Source of the DNA: Roseomonas sp. E05
GTDB lineage: Bacteria; Pseudomonadota; Alphaproteobacteria; Acetobacterales; Acetobacteraceae
DNA: 64,000 bases
Reading direction: 5' to 3'
Assembly: GCF_030063475.1 (NCBI RefSeq)
Contig: NZ_JASIRT010000009.1
Location: 1 to 64,000, forward strand
Shown: positions 1-8,442 of the stretch, in pieces
How positions within the stretch are numbered: position 1 is the first letter of the stretch
Layout of the letters: the number at the start of each line of letters is the position of its first letter
The notes under the pieces: model-generated
The model's database searches: none
Told to the model about the DNA's origin: nothing
Seen by the model: the letters and a program-made list of their open reading frames with translations, nothing else
Program-made: the position numbers and the translations under genes

Positions 1-92
1 TCCTCGACCAGCCGGAGCTTCTGCTCGGCACTGTAGCGCCTGCGGCGCTCACGGCCGGTGATGATTTCGACGCGCGTCGGGTCGTTCGGCAT
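1..92 (-). CDS. IS66-type TnpA transposase accessory protein, N-terminal fragment cut by window edge
   Basis: The minus strand read from the ATG at 92 encodes MPNDPTRVEIITGRER followed by an RRRRYSAEQKLRLVEE stretch, the usual start of the small helix-turn-helix TnpA protein of IS66-family elements. TnpA is an accessory DNA-binding protein of these transposons. Only about 30 residues are in the window, so completeness cannot be judged. It points away from the IS701-like element that follows, consistent with IS elements piled up at one site. The related IS3 OrfA family is the main alternative, but the ITGRERRRR start favours IS66. Confidence 0.7.
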   Translation of the reverse strand, partial: MPNDPTRVEIITGRERRRRYSAEQKLRLVE

Positions 93-100
93 AGGCGTAT

Positions 101-120
101 GCCTAGGCGCAAGCCTAGGC
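101..120. repeat. Double palindrome GCCTAGGC-GCAA-GCCTAGGC
   Basis: An 8-bp self-complementary sequence, GCCTAGGC, occurs twice with a GCAA spacer, so the pair can fold as a stem with a GCAA tetraloop. It lies just upstream of the TnpA start on the minus strand and may belong to the IS66 end or its promoter. The function is not known. Confidence 0.5.
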
Positions 121-210
121 CCTCGGGGCTATGCCCGGTGTCCGGTCGAAATAGGGGCCACTCCACCGGAGTGAAACTGACCCGGTCGCCGGTTGAAAGC
201 TGACCCAGGA

Positions 211-1634
211 CTAACCTTACAATTGCGTTTTCTGATGATCTCTGAGTCTATGGCGAAGCATGCTTCGGAGATCATGGATGGCGGGCGCTTCGACCGAGAC
301 GACACTGGAACTCCGGGCGTTATCGCTGCGTGAGGTCAAAGCCCGCATCCGGCCACTGTTCACTCAGGAGAGGGTAGCGGCCTCTGCCGGTCTGTTTCTG
401 GACGGCCTGCTGGGGCCTGAGCGCCGTAAGACCGGCTGGATGCGGGCGGAAGCTGCGGGCGATCCCGGGCCATGGCGGCAGCAGGCTATTCTCGGCCGCG
501 GCCGCTGGGAGGCCGATGCGCTGCGCGACATCGTGCGGGACTACGTGGTTGAGCATTTCGCCGTAGAGGATGCGGTGCTGGTGATCGACGAGACCGGCTT
601 CCTCAAGCAAGGCCGCGCATCCTGTGGTGTGGGGCGGCAGTACACCGGTTCGGCAGGCAAGATCACCAACTGCCAGATCGGCGTGTTCGCGGCCTATGTA
701 TCACGACACGGCCACGCCTTCATCGATCGCGCGCTCTACCTGCCCAAGCGCTGGACAGATGATCCGGCCCGCATGGTCGCGGCCCACGTTCCTTCAGGAA
801 CTGGCTTCGCGACCAAGCCTGCCATGGCCCTCAGCATGATCGAGCGGGCCATTACCGTGGGCGTGTCCTTCGGCTGGGTCGCGGCTGACAGCGTCTATGG
901 TGTCGGCGACATCGAGATGGCTCTGCGGCGCGCAGGCAAGGGTTACGTGCTTGGCGTCAACGCGACAGCATCCTTCAACTCCTGGATCGGCAAGCCTGAG
1001 GTCGCAGGAACGGCCGAGGCCATTGCCGAGAGTTTGGGCCCTGTTGCTTGGCGGCGCCTGTCCGCCGGTCTGGGCACGAAGGGCGAGCGCTTGCACGACT
1101 GGGCGCATCTGGAACTGGCGGACCTTGATGCTGATGAGTTCAGTCCAGGAGCAAAGGGGCTATGGACGCGCGGTCTGCTGATCCGCCGCCACATCGCCGA
1201 TGGCGAAATGGCCTACTTCACCACCTGGTGCCCAGCCGGAACGCCGATCGAGACGCTTGTCGCTGTCGAGGGGCATCGCTGGGCCATCGAGGACAGCTTC
1301 GAGACCGCCAAGAACGAACTTGGCCTGACGCACAACGAAACCCGATCCTGGCACGGCTGGCACCGCCACGTTTCCCTGGTGATGCTGGCCCTCGCCATGC
1401 TGGCGGTGATCCGCCATCACGCCAATCAGCCGACATCCCAAAAAACACAGAAGCAGCCCCAGGCACCGCGGACCTCATCCGCTGGTCGATCCAGGAGATC
1501 CGCCGCATAGCCATCCGCCTGGCACAGCGGCAGATCCAGCCCGCCACCATCATCGCCTGGTCACTCTGGCGACGCGCTCATCAAGCCGCCGTGCAAGAGG
1601 CCCATGCCAGACGAAAACGCAACTATAAGGTTGG
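211..1634 (+). mobile_element. IS701-like insertion sequence with 22-bp imperfect terminal inverted repeats
   Basis: The left end at 211-232 and the right end at 1613-1634 are inverted repeats matching at 19 of 22 positions. Read inward-to-outward, both share GAAAACGCAA and TAAGGTT blocks. They bracket one DDE transposase gene, and the 1.4-kb size fits the family. I could not find matching target duplications next to the repeats, so the exact ends may be a few bases off or one flank may be rearranged. The next element (IS630-like) begins almost at the right end. Confidence 0.7.
278..1510 (+). CDS. IS701-family DDE transposase, C-terminus in the -1 frame
   Basis: This is the transposase of the IS701-like element, a DDE endonuclease that cuts at the element ends. 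Visible family blocks are VLVIDETGFLKQG (first Asp), GWVAADSVYGVGD (second Asp) and RWAIEDSFETAKNELGL (Glu). I chose ATG 278 because a GGAG lies 7 bases upstream; an in-frame ATG at 260 has no such site. The frame stops at 1510, but the usual C-terminal block (LIRWSIQEIRRIA, then IIAWSLWRRAHQAA) continues in the -1 frame to 1659. The switch falls near a run of six A at 1440-1445. This is either a one-base indel that cripples the gene or a frameshift signal. The zero-frame codons (CAA AAA ACA) do not form an ideal tandem-slippage heptamer. Confidence 0.85.
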   Translation: MAGASTETTLELRALSLREVKARIRPLFTQERVAASAGLFLDGLLGPERRKTGWMRAEAAGDPGPWRQQAILGRGRWEADALRDIVRDYVVEHFAVEDAVLVIDETGFLKQGRASCGVGRQYTGSAGKITNCQIGVFAAYVSRHGHAFIDRALYLPKRWTDDPARMVAAHVPSGTGFATKPAMALSMIERAITVGVSFGWVAADSVYGVGDIEMALRRAGKGYVLGVNATASFNSWIGKPEVAGTAEAIAESLGPVAWRRLSAGLGTKGERLHDWAHLELADLDADEFSPGAKGLWTRGLLIRRHIADGEMAYFTTWCPAGTPIETLVAVEGHRWAIEDSFETAKNELGLTHNETRSWHGWHRHVSLVMLALAMLAVIRHHANQPTSQKTQKQPQAPRTSSAGRSRRSAA

Positions 1635-1687
1635 GTGTCTGATCGCGAAATTCTTATGATTATGCGGGCGTTCGTAGGGGAGCGGCG

Positions 1688-2786
1688 ATGGGCAAGCCCG
1701 CGGTGTCGATTGCACTGAGTGTGGCCGAGCGGCAGGAGTTGGAGTCGCTGGCCCAGGCGCAAGACCGGGCAGGCCATGGCGCGGCGCGCCCGGATCGTGC
1801 TCGCCGCGGCGGCCGGGCTGGAGAACAAGGCGATCTGCGCTGAGGTCGGTGCGGATGCCAACACGGTTTCGAAGTGGCGGCGGCGCTTCGCCGCGCATCG
1901 GCTGGATGGGCTGCTGGACGAGCCGAGGTCAGGCACACCGCACCGGATCGGCGATGACGCGATCGCCGACATCATTCGCCTGACGCTGGAGGCGACCCCG
2001 CCCGGATCCACGCACTGGTCGCTGCGCTCGATGGCCAAGGCGGTCGGCTACGCGCCCTCCACCATCCACCGAATCTGGCGCGCCTTCGGCCTGCAACCGC
2101 ACCGGAGCGAGACCTTCAAGCTCTCCAATGATCCGTTGTTCGTCGAGAAGGTGCGCGGCATCGTCGGGCTGTATCTCAGCCCGCCGGACCGGGCGCTGGT
2201 GCTCTGCGTGGACGAGAAATCCCAGATCCAGGCGCTGGATCGCACCCAGCCGCTGCTGCCGATGCGGCCTGGCCAGGTGGAGCGTCGCACGCACGACTAC
2301 ACGCGCCACGGCATCACCTCCCTGTTCGCCGCGCTCGACATTGCCACCGGCGCGGTGATCGGTCGCTGCTATCCGAAGCGCCGGTCCAGCGAGTTCCGCA
2401 AGTTCCTCGACCAGATCGAGGCCAATGTGCCCGCGGGTCTCGACGTTCACCTGGTCATGGACAACTACGCCACCCACAAGACCAAGCCGATCCGCGACTG
2501 GCTTGCCAAACGCCCGCGCTGGCACGTCCACTTCACGCCCACCGGCGCGCCCTGGATCAACCAGGCCGAGCGCTTCTTCGCACTCCTGACCGAACGCCAA
2601 CTCCGGCGCGGCATCCACCACTCCACCGCCCAGCTTGAGGCCGACATCCGCGCCTTCATCGAGGCCCACAATGCCGACCCCAAACCCTTCCGTTGGACCA
2701 AGTCCGCCGACAACATTCTCGCCGCCATCCAGCGCTTCTGCCAGCGAACCCTCCAGATCGGAGGAACCATGAAATCAGACCACTAG
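1688..2786 (+). CDS. IS630-family transposase with a frameshift near its 5' end
   Basis: This is a Tc1/mariner-like IS630 transposase. An N-terminal helix-turn-helix region ([17 protein letters not shown]) is followed by the DDE triad: [15 protein letters not shown] (Asp), [11 protein letters not shown] (Asp) and [11 protein letters not shown] (Glu). The long open frame only begins at 1719, but the expected N-terminus ([20 protein letters not shown]) starts at ATG 1688 in another frame. It joins the main frame at about 1750 (GCCCAGG, one extra base or two missing). The protein is therefore broken near its start, or translated by frameshifting. Short GTCTGAT inverted blocks lie near 1637 and 2776, and a TA follows the right end, as expected of an IS630 target, but the left boundary is unclear. 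Confidence 0.8.
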
Positions 2787-3356
2787 GCGCCCATCCGAGC
2801 CCAGCCGGCACAGCAGCGCGCGGCCAATCTCGACATGCAAGGCAGTAACATGGCCTCGGCGGCCGGCCAGCTCCGGCGCGGCCAAGCTGTCGCGCCCCGC
2901 TCCTGCCTCACCGCCTGCCATCACGAAACGCACGGCATTCCGCGGCGGGATCGCATCCAGCTTGGGAATGTTGCGGGCTGACACGATGCCGAAGGCGATC
3001 GCAACGCCGCAGGCATCGCGGAACTCGGCACTCAGGTCGCTGACCGTGCAGATGCCCGATACGGGGAAGGCCTTCCGCGGCATTGTGAAGGCCAGGTGGA
3101 CACGGAGCCGCGCTGTCACCGGCGCTCGATTGCCGGCTTGCCGGGTTGCCGTGACCCCTTCCACATGGCCTGCGCCGGAGCGAGCACGGCAGGCCTCGGG
3201 CGCATCGCCGATCGGCGTGGCATCCGGTCCGTCCAGCTTCCGTACCGTCGCTGACCGTGCCAGTGGCGCAAGAGGGGCCGACCCGCAGTCATGCGGTCCG
3301 CTCCCTGTCGCTTCCTTCTGGCGCAGTGCGCGCGGCCCTGTGGAGAGGGTCAGCAC
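2775..3356 (-). pseudogene. Unrecognised protein, 3' end cut off by the IS630-like element
   Basis: The open minus-strand frame has strongly GC-biased third positions, as in the real genes here. It contains segments such as AFGIVSARNIPKLDAIPP and GGEAGAGRDSLAAPELAGR. I do not recognise the family. Its last residues and stop codon lie inside the IS630-like sequence, so the original C-terminus is probably lost. It follows the CaiB gene in the same orientation 51 bases downstream, so it may once have been the last gene of that operon. The start is uncertain. The overlapping plus-strand frame (2962-3537) looks like a shadow of it. Confidence 0.45.
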
Positions 3357-3407
3357 TTGCCTGACCCGGGCCCGTGTCTTCCGCCGCCGGCATCATGTGC
3401 GGCCGGG

Positions 3408-4538
3408 TCAGTTCGCCGCCTCCGGCCGCAGGGGTGGTGGCGGACGCAGCGGCGCCGCACCGCTGCCGGACCAGCGCCCCACCGGCGCAGGGCTGCGCAG
3501 CACGCCGCCTTCCGGCAGCGGGATCTCGCGCCAGTAGCCGACAGCGCGCAGATGCGGATCTTGCAGCAGCGCGGCAACATCGTTGACGGGCGCCACCGGA
3601 ATATCGAGCGGTTCCAGCATCCGTAGCCAGACGGCGGTCTCGTGCTCCGCGAGCGCAGCGCCGACAAGCCCATAGGCATGGTCGATATTGGCCAGCCGCG
3701 CGGCATGGTCGCGCAGGCGTGGGTCCGTTTCCAGCTCCGCCTCCCGTCCCAGCGCATGGAAGAAGGCGCGCCAATGCGCATCGGTGTAGAGCAGCACGGC
3801 GATGTGGCCGTCCCGCGTGCGGTAGGGTCGGCGCTGCCGCGAGATCAGCCGCGCGTAGTGCGGACCGCCGCGCGGCGGATCGAAGGCGAGGCCGCCCAGA
3901 TGGTCACCGAGCACCAGGTCGGCGAAGGTCTCGAACATCGGGATCTCGATCTCAGTTGCCTGCCCGGTGCGCTCGCGTTGCAGGAGCGCGGCGGTGACGG
4001 CCTGCGCCAGGTGGATGCCGACCACCCGGTCGCTCAGGGTGAGCGGCACATAGGCGGGCTCGCCCGTGCCGCTGGCTCGGCCGATGATATCCGCCAGTCC
4101 GCTGGCGGCCTGGATCAGGTCGTCATAGGCCGGGCGCCCGGCATAGGGGCCGTTCGAGCCATAGCCCACCGCCCCGGCCACGATCAGCCGCGGGTTCACC
4201 GCGGAAAGCGTGGCGCGGTTGAGGCCAAGCCTCCCGGCCGCATCGGGCCGCATGTTGTGCACCAGCACATCCGCCCCGGTGACCAGCCGGCGCAGCGCCG
4301 CCTGCCCGGCTGGGGCCTTCAGGTCCAGCACCACGCTGCGCTTGTTGCGGTTGAGCTGCGCGAACATGGCGCCGCCCTGACCGGCGCGGCGCATCACATC
4401 GCCGCCCGGGGGCTCCACCTTCAGCACCTCGGCGCCCTGGTCGGCGAGCAGGCGGGTGGCATAGGGGCCCATCACCACGGTGGTGACGTCGATGACCTTC
4501 AGCCCGTCCAGCGGCCCCATGCTCCGGTCTCCGCTCAT
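3408..4538 (-). CDS. CaiB/BaiF-type (class III) CoA-transferase
   Basis: A class III CoA-transferase of 376 residues moves CoA between carboxylic acids through an aspartyl-CoA intermediate. The N-terminal Rossmann block reads LDGLKVIDVTTVVMGPYATR. The likely catalytic aspartate is Asp170 in LTLSDRVVG, followed by the family helix and TGQA turn. Its start overlaps the stop of the upstream Bug-protein gene by 4 bases, and that gene in turn overlaps a cupin gene, giving an operon of cupin, binding protein and CoA-transferase. This suggests uptake and CoA activation of an organic acid; the substrate cannot be read from sequence. The C-terminal 20 residues are proline-rich and look unstructured. 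Confidence 0.92.
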   Translation of the reverse strand: MSGDRSMGPLDGLKVIDVTTVVMGPYATRLLADQGAEVLKVEPPGGDVMRRAGQGGAMFAQLNRNKRSVVLDLKAPAGQAALRRLVTGADVLVHNMRPDAAGRLGLNRATLSAVNPRLIVAGAVGYGSNGPYAGRPAYDDLIQAASGLADIIGRASGTGEPAYVPLTLSDRVVGIHLAQAVTAALLQRERTGQATEIEIPMFETFADLVLGDHLGGLAFDPPRGGPHYARLISRQRRPYRTRDGHIAVLLYTDAHWRAFFHALGREAELETDPRLRDHAARLANIDHAYGLVGAALAEHETAVWLRMLEPLDIPVAPVNDVAALLQDPHLRAVGYWREIPLPEGGVLRSPAPVGRWSGSGAAPLRPPPPLRPEAAN

Positions 4539-5503
4539 TCCTTCGGGATGCCGGCGGCTTCCACCAGCTCGCGCCAGGTCACCAGCTGCTCGCGCACGAA
4601 GGCTCCCAGTTCCTCCGGTGTGCCGGAGAAGGCGTCGAAGCCGATCGTGGCGAAGCGGGCCTTCACCTCCGGCCGCTCGATGCTGCCGCGCAAGGCGGCA
4701 TTCAGGGCGCCGATCACCTCGGGGGGCGTGCCGGCCGGCGCGAAGACGCCGTTCCAGGACGTGATGTCGAAGCCCGTCAGCCCGGCCTCGTGGAGGCTCG
4801 GCGCGTCCGGGAGAAGGGCGGAGCGCTCCCTGGTCGTCACGCCCAGCAGCCGGAGCTGGCCGTCGCGCACATGGCCGAGCCCGGCGGCGATGTCCACGAG
4901 CATGCAGTCCACCCGCCCGGCGATCACGTCGGTCATGGCGGGCGGGGTGGAGCGATAGGGCACGTGGAGCATGTCCGTTCCCGCCATCCGCGCCATGGTG
5001 GCGCCGCCGACGATGCCCGTGCTGTTGCCGCTCGCATAGCTCATCTGGCCGCGCCGCTCGCGGATCAGCCGGAAGAAGCCGGCGGCGTCCTGCGCCGGCG
5101 ATTTGGCGCCGACCACCAGCATGAAGGGCAGGTTGCCCACGCGCGCGACCGGGGCGAAATCCGCCACCGGGTCGTAATCCAGGTGCTTCATCAGCGCCGG
5201 ATTGGCCGAATGCGTGGTGTTGGTGGTGACGAAGAGCGTATGCCCGTCGGGCGGCGCATGCGCGGCGGCGACGGCGGCGATGACGCCGCTGCCGCCGGCA
5301 CGGTTCTCCACGATGACGCTCGCGCCCTCCAGCGTCTCGCTCAGGAGCTGCGCCAGGATACGCGCCACCGCGTCGGTCCCGCTGCCGGCCGCGAAGGGCA
5401 CGATCAGCGTGATCGGGCGGGAGGGCTTCCAGCCCTGCGCCAGGGCGGGGAGCGGCAGGGCGGCGGCCAGCAGGCCGGCCATCAGGTCGCGGCGGCGCAT
5501 CAT
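4535..5503 (-). CDS. Bug/TctC-family periplasmic substrate-binding protein
   Basis: A 322-residue extracytoplasmic solute receptor of the tripartite tricarboxylate transporter family. The N-terminus (MMRRRDLMAGLLAAALPLPALAQG) is a signal peptide with a twin-arginine-like start and an ALAQ cleavage region. The mature part begins with the usual RPITLIVPFAAGSGTD block, followed by VIVENRAGGSG and DGHTLFV. Bug proteins bind carboxylates, amides or aromatic acids and normally deliver them to TctA/TctB membrane proteins, which are absent from this window. ATGA overlaps on both sides place it between the cupin and CoA-transferase genes in one transcript. Confidence 0.93.
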   Translation of the reverse strand: MMRRRDLMAGLLAAALPLPALAQGWKPSRPITLIVPFAAGSGTDAVARILAQLLSETLEGASVIVENRAGGSGVIAAVAAAHAPPDGHTLFVTTNTTHSANPALMKHLDYDPVADFAPVARVGNLPFMLVVGAKSPAQDAAGFFRLIRERRGQMSYASGNSTGIVGGATMARMAGTDMLHVPYRSTPPAMTDVIAGRVDCMLVDIAAGLGHVRDGQLRLLGVTTRERSALLPDAPSLHEAGLTGFDITSWNGVFAPAGTPPEVIGALNAALRGSIERPEVKARFATIGFDAFSGTPEELGAFVREQLVTWRELVEAAGIPKE

Positions 5504-5907
5504 GTCTGGCCTCCGGCGGGGCGGATCACCTTGGCCGGGTCCTCCCCATAGGGCGGGGCATAGATGACCAGCACCTGCACCGGTTCCTCGCTGATGACGG
5601 TGAAGACATGCTGCTCGCCGGCGGGGAAGAAGCAGCAGGCGCCCGGGCCAAGCTCCCGTGACTGGCCGCCCACCTCGGCGCGGGCGCGGCCCGAGAGGAT
5701 GTAGCAGGCCTGCTCCAGCCCGGGATGGGCATGCGGCAGGGCGCCGCTGCCGCGCGCGATGGTGCCGTGCAGAACCTCCATCTGCGTGGCACCGACGGTC
5801 TCGGGGCCGATCAGCCGGCGATTGACGGTGCCGGTATGGTTGGCGGGGCTATAGGCCTCCACCTCCTCGGGCAGAACGAAATACTGGCGCGCAGGCGCGG
5901 CGGACAT
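5500..5907 (-). CDS. Small cupin-domain protein
   Basis: A single-domain cupin of 135 residues and first gene of the minus-strand operon. Motif 1 is PHAHPGLEQACYILSG (two His and a Glu as metal ligands) and motif 2 is FFPAGEQHVF with the third His. The fold fits a small metal-dependent enzyme or a ligand sensor; the reaction is unknown. It overlaps the Bug-protein gene by 4 bases. The 175-bp gap upstream holds the first copy of the dispersed repeat. Confidence 0.88.
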   Translation of the reverse strand: MSAAPARQYFVLPEEVEAYSPANHTGTVNRRLIGPETVGATQMEVLHGTIARGSGALPHAHPGLEQACYILSGRARAEVGGQSRELGPGACCFFPAGEQHVFTVISEEPVQVLVIYAPPYGEDPAKVIRPAGGQT

Positions 5908-5947
5908 GGTGGCTTTCCTCCCGGCATGGCCGGTTTTCCCCGGCTCG

Positions 5948-6017
5948 CTAGAGCAGATCCCGTTCCGATGGCATCATCGGAACGGGTGAAGATGCTCGTC
6001 AAAACAAAATGCTCTAG
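5948..6017. repeat. Dispersed two-hairpin intergenic repeat, copy 1 (internally deleted)
   Basis: It begins CTAGAGCAGATCCCG and ends AATGCTCTAG like the two full copies at 25163 and 60015, but lacks about 38 bases covering most of the second hairpin. The first hairpin is perfect here: CCCGTTCCGATG, a GCAT loop, CATCGGAACGGG. It lies between the cupin start and the 3' end of the LysR gene. Confidence 0.85.
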
Positions 6018-6082
6018 GCGGATTGCGAAGCAGAGCTGCCGCAAAGACAACTGAAAGTTTCTGCGCGACTGATAGCGTTTCT

Positions 6083-7033
6083 TTATGGATCGCCGCGGCG
6101 CGCGGGCCGGCGCGGCCTGGCGGCGGGCCGCAGGTCGCCGCGAAGGGCCAGGCATTCCCGCAACGTGGCAAGGAAGGCCTCCGCCGCCGGTGAGAGGGAG
6201 CGGCCCGCACGCCGCACCAAGGCGATCGGGCGCGTCAGGGGCGGATCGTCGATCGGCAGCGCCCGCAAGTCCGGGATCACCTGCATCTCCACCGCCGTGG
6301 AGGGCAGCACCCCCAGCCCGAGCCCGGCCCGCACCATGCCGACCAGCGTGCCGGTGCTCACCGCCTCCTGTGCCGGCTCCACCGGGAGGCCGAGAGCGGC
6401 AAAGGCCTGGTCCACCGCGTGGCGGATGCCGCTGTTCGCCTCCGGCAGCAGCAGGGGCACTTCCAGAAGCTGCCGGAGCGTGACGGATCGCCGCGCCGCG
6501 AAGGCATGGCCGCGCGGGAAGATGAGCAGCAGCGGGTCATCGAAGAGGTGCTGCACCTCCAGCTCGCCATCCTCCTCCACGCTGCCGCCGATGCCGAAAT
6601 CGACCAGGCCGGCGCGCACCATCTCGCCCACCGGGCCGGTGACCGCCTCGCGCATCCGCACGCGCAGCCCCGGGCTGGAGACGCGCAGCCGCGCGATGAC
6701 CGCCGGCAGCACCGTGGAGGCAAGGGAGGGCAGGGTTGCCAGATCGACCCGCCCCGTGCGCAGGGCCGCATGGTCCTGAACCCGCTCCAGCACCGTTTCC
6801 AACTCCGCCAGCAGCGGCGCCAGGGCGCGGGCGAATTCCGCGCCGATCCGGGTGGGGGTGGCGGTGCGCGTGGTCCGGTCCAGGAGCCGCACGCCGAGGG
6901 TCTGTTCCAGCTGGCGCAGCTGCACGGTGAGCGCGGGCTGGGTGAGGTGCAGTTGCCGCGCCGCACCCGTGAAGCTCCCCAGCCTGACGATGGTGAGAAA
7001 GGCGCGCATCTGCCGCAGCGTGACGGGCGTCAT
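6083..7033 (-). CDS. LysR-family transcriptional regulator
   Basis: A 316-residue LysR regulator. The N-terminal winged helix-turn-helix (SFTGAARQLHLTQPALTVQL) is followed by a periplasmic-binding-like effector domain (GLRVRMREAVTG, DFGIGG, LGLGVLPSTA). The last 20 residues are Arg/Pro-rich. It is transcribed away from the acyl-CoA dehydrogenase operon across 224 bp, the standard LysR layout, so it probably controls that operon and its own gene. A candidate LysR box lies at 7079-7097. The effector is likely a CoA-pathway acid, by context only. Confidence 0.93.
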   Translation of the reverse strand: MTPVTLRQMRAFLTIVRLGSFTGAARQLHLTQPALTVQLRQLEQTLGVRLLDRTTRTATPTRIGAEFARALAPLLAELETVLERVQDHAALRTGRVDLATLPSLASTVLPAVIARLRVSSPGLRVRMREAVTGPVGEMVRAGLVDFGIGGSVEEDGELEVQHLFDDPLLLIFPRGHAFAARRSVTLRQLLEVPLLLPEANSGIRHAVDQAFAALGLPVEPAQEAVSTGTLVGMVRAGLGLGVLPSTAVEMQVIPDLRALPIDDPPLTRPIALVRRAGRSLSPAAEAFLATLRECLALRGDLRPAARPRRPARRGDP

Positions 7034-7078
7034 GAGCCTCCCAGCTTTGCCGGCGCGGGGCGGTCCGCAGTGGCTGTC

Positions 7079-7097
7079 TTATAAAACGGGCTTATAA
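7079..7097. promoter_or_regulatory. Candidate LysR box, TTATAA-N7-TTATAA
   Basis: Two TTATAA blocks 7 bp apart form a symmetrical 19-bp element in the divergent gap between the LysR gene and the acyl-CoA dehydrogenase gene. The spacing satisfies the T-N11-A rule for LysR sites. The AT-rich block stands out in GC-rich DNA and may also overlap a -10 element. Confidence 0.4.
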
Positions 7098-7257
7098 ATC
7101 GCGGCGGAAGAATTCAATTGTCTCATAGGCGGGGCCACGGTTCAATCGGCGTGAAGGCCTCGCCCCCGGCGGGCCGCGGGCTCAGGCCTCCGCTTGTGCG
7201 GCCTGGTGCGCGCCGCCCGGCCGGCGCGGCGCGAGCAGCCAGGGGGAAACGAAGCGA

Positions 7258-8424
7258 ATGGACTTCCGCCAGACAGCCGAGCAGGAGGCCGTGCATGCTG
7301 CGGTCGAGCGGATCTGCGCCGGCTTCGATGATGCCTACTGGACCGAGCGCGACCGCGACGGCCGCTTTCCGGCCGAGCTGCACCAGGCGCTGGCGCGGGA
7401 TGGCTGGCTCGGCATCTGCATGCCCGAGGAATATGGCGGCGCCGGGCTCGGCATCACCGAGGCGGCGATCATGATGCAGGCCATCGCGCAGTCCGGCGCC
7501 GGCATGACGGGCGCCTCGGCGGTGCACATGAACATCTTCGGCCTCAACCCGGTCGTCGTGTTCGGCACGGAGGAACAGAAGCGGCGCATGCTGCCGCCGC
7601 TGATCGCCGGACAGGAACGCGCCTGCTTCGCGGTGACGGAGCCGAACACCGGGCTCGACACCACCCAGCTCCGCACCCGCGCCGAGCGCCGCGGCGGCCG
7701 CTACGTCATCAACGGGCAGAAGGTCTGGATCTCCACCGCGCAGGTGGCTGAAAAGATCCTGATCCTGGCACGCACCACGCCGATCGAGAGCGTCAACAAG
7801 CGCACCGAGGGGCTCAGCCTGTTCTACACCACGCTCGACCGCAGCCGCATCGAGGTGCGCGAGATCGAGAAGATGGGCCGCAAGGCCGTGGATTCGAATC
7901 AGCTCTTCATCGACAACCTCGAAGTGCCGCTGGAGGACCGCATTGGCGAGGAAGGCAAGGGCTTCGACTACATCCTGCACGGGCTGAACCCGGAGCGCAT
8001 CCTGATCGCCGCCGAGGCGCTCGGCCTGGGCTATGCGGCGCTGCACCGCGCCACTGCCTATGCGAAGGAGCGCGTGGTGTTCGGCCGGCCCATCGGGCAG
8101 AACCAGGCGATCCAGCATCCGCTCGCCGAGTGCTGGATGGAACTGGAGGCAGCGCAGCTCATGGTGATGAAGGCGGCCTGGAGCTACGACCAGGGCCTGC
8201 CCTGCGGCGCGGTGGCGAATGCCGCCAAGTACCTGGCGGCCGAGGCCGGCTTCAAGGCGTGCCAGCAGGCGGTGATGACGCATGGCGGCTTCGGCTATGC
8301 CCGGGAATACCAGGTCGAGCGCTACCTGCGGGAGGTGATGATCCCGCGCATCGCCCCGATCAGTCCGCAGTTGATCCTCTGCTTCATTGCCGAGAAGGTG
8401 CTCGGCCTGCCGAAATCCTACTGA
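7258..8424 (+). CDS. Acyl-CoA dehydrogenase
   Basis: A 388-residue FAD flavoenzyme oxidising an acyl-CoA to the 2-enoyl-CoA. Seen are the N-terminal helical domain, FAVTEPNTGLD and KVWISTAQVAEK (FAD and substrate contacts), and the C-terminal GRPIGQNQAIQHPLAE and MTHGGFGYAREYQVER blocks. The usual catalytic Glu in the last domain is not evident. Glu246 in LNPERILIAAEALG lies where isovaleryl-CoA dehydrogenase carries its base, so a branched or dicarboxylic substrate is possible (inference). It is the first gene of a three-gene operon with MaoC and CitE-like proteins. An AGGGGGAAA lies upstream of ATG 7258. Confidence 0.94.
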   Translation: MDFRQTAEQEAVHAAVERICAGFDDAYWTERDRDGRFPAELHQALARDGWLGICMPEEYGGAGLGITEAAIMMQAIAQSGAGMTGASAVHMNIFGLNPVVVFGTEEQKRRMLPPLIAGQERACFAVTEPNTGLDTTQLRTRAERRGGRYVINGQKVWISTAQVAEKILILARTTPIESVNKRTEGLSLFYTTLDRSRIEVREIEKMGRKAVDSNQLFIDNLEVPLEDRIGEEGKGFDYILHGLNPERILIAAEALGLGYAALHRATAYAKERVVFGRPIGQNQAIQHPLAECWMELEAAQLMVMKAAWSYDQGLPCGAVANAAKYLAAEAGFKACQQAVMTHGGFGYAREYQVERYLREVMIPRIAPISPQLILCFIAEKVLGLPKSY

Positions 8425-8442
8425 GGCTGCGGGAGGGAAGGG

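Noticed and set aside
203-1642. Target-site duplication of the IS701-like element
   Set aside because: Bases next to the inverted repeats (AGGA and GTGT) do not match, so no duplication is claimed.
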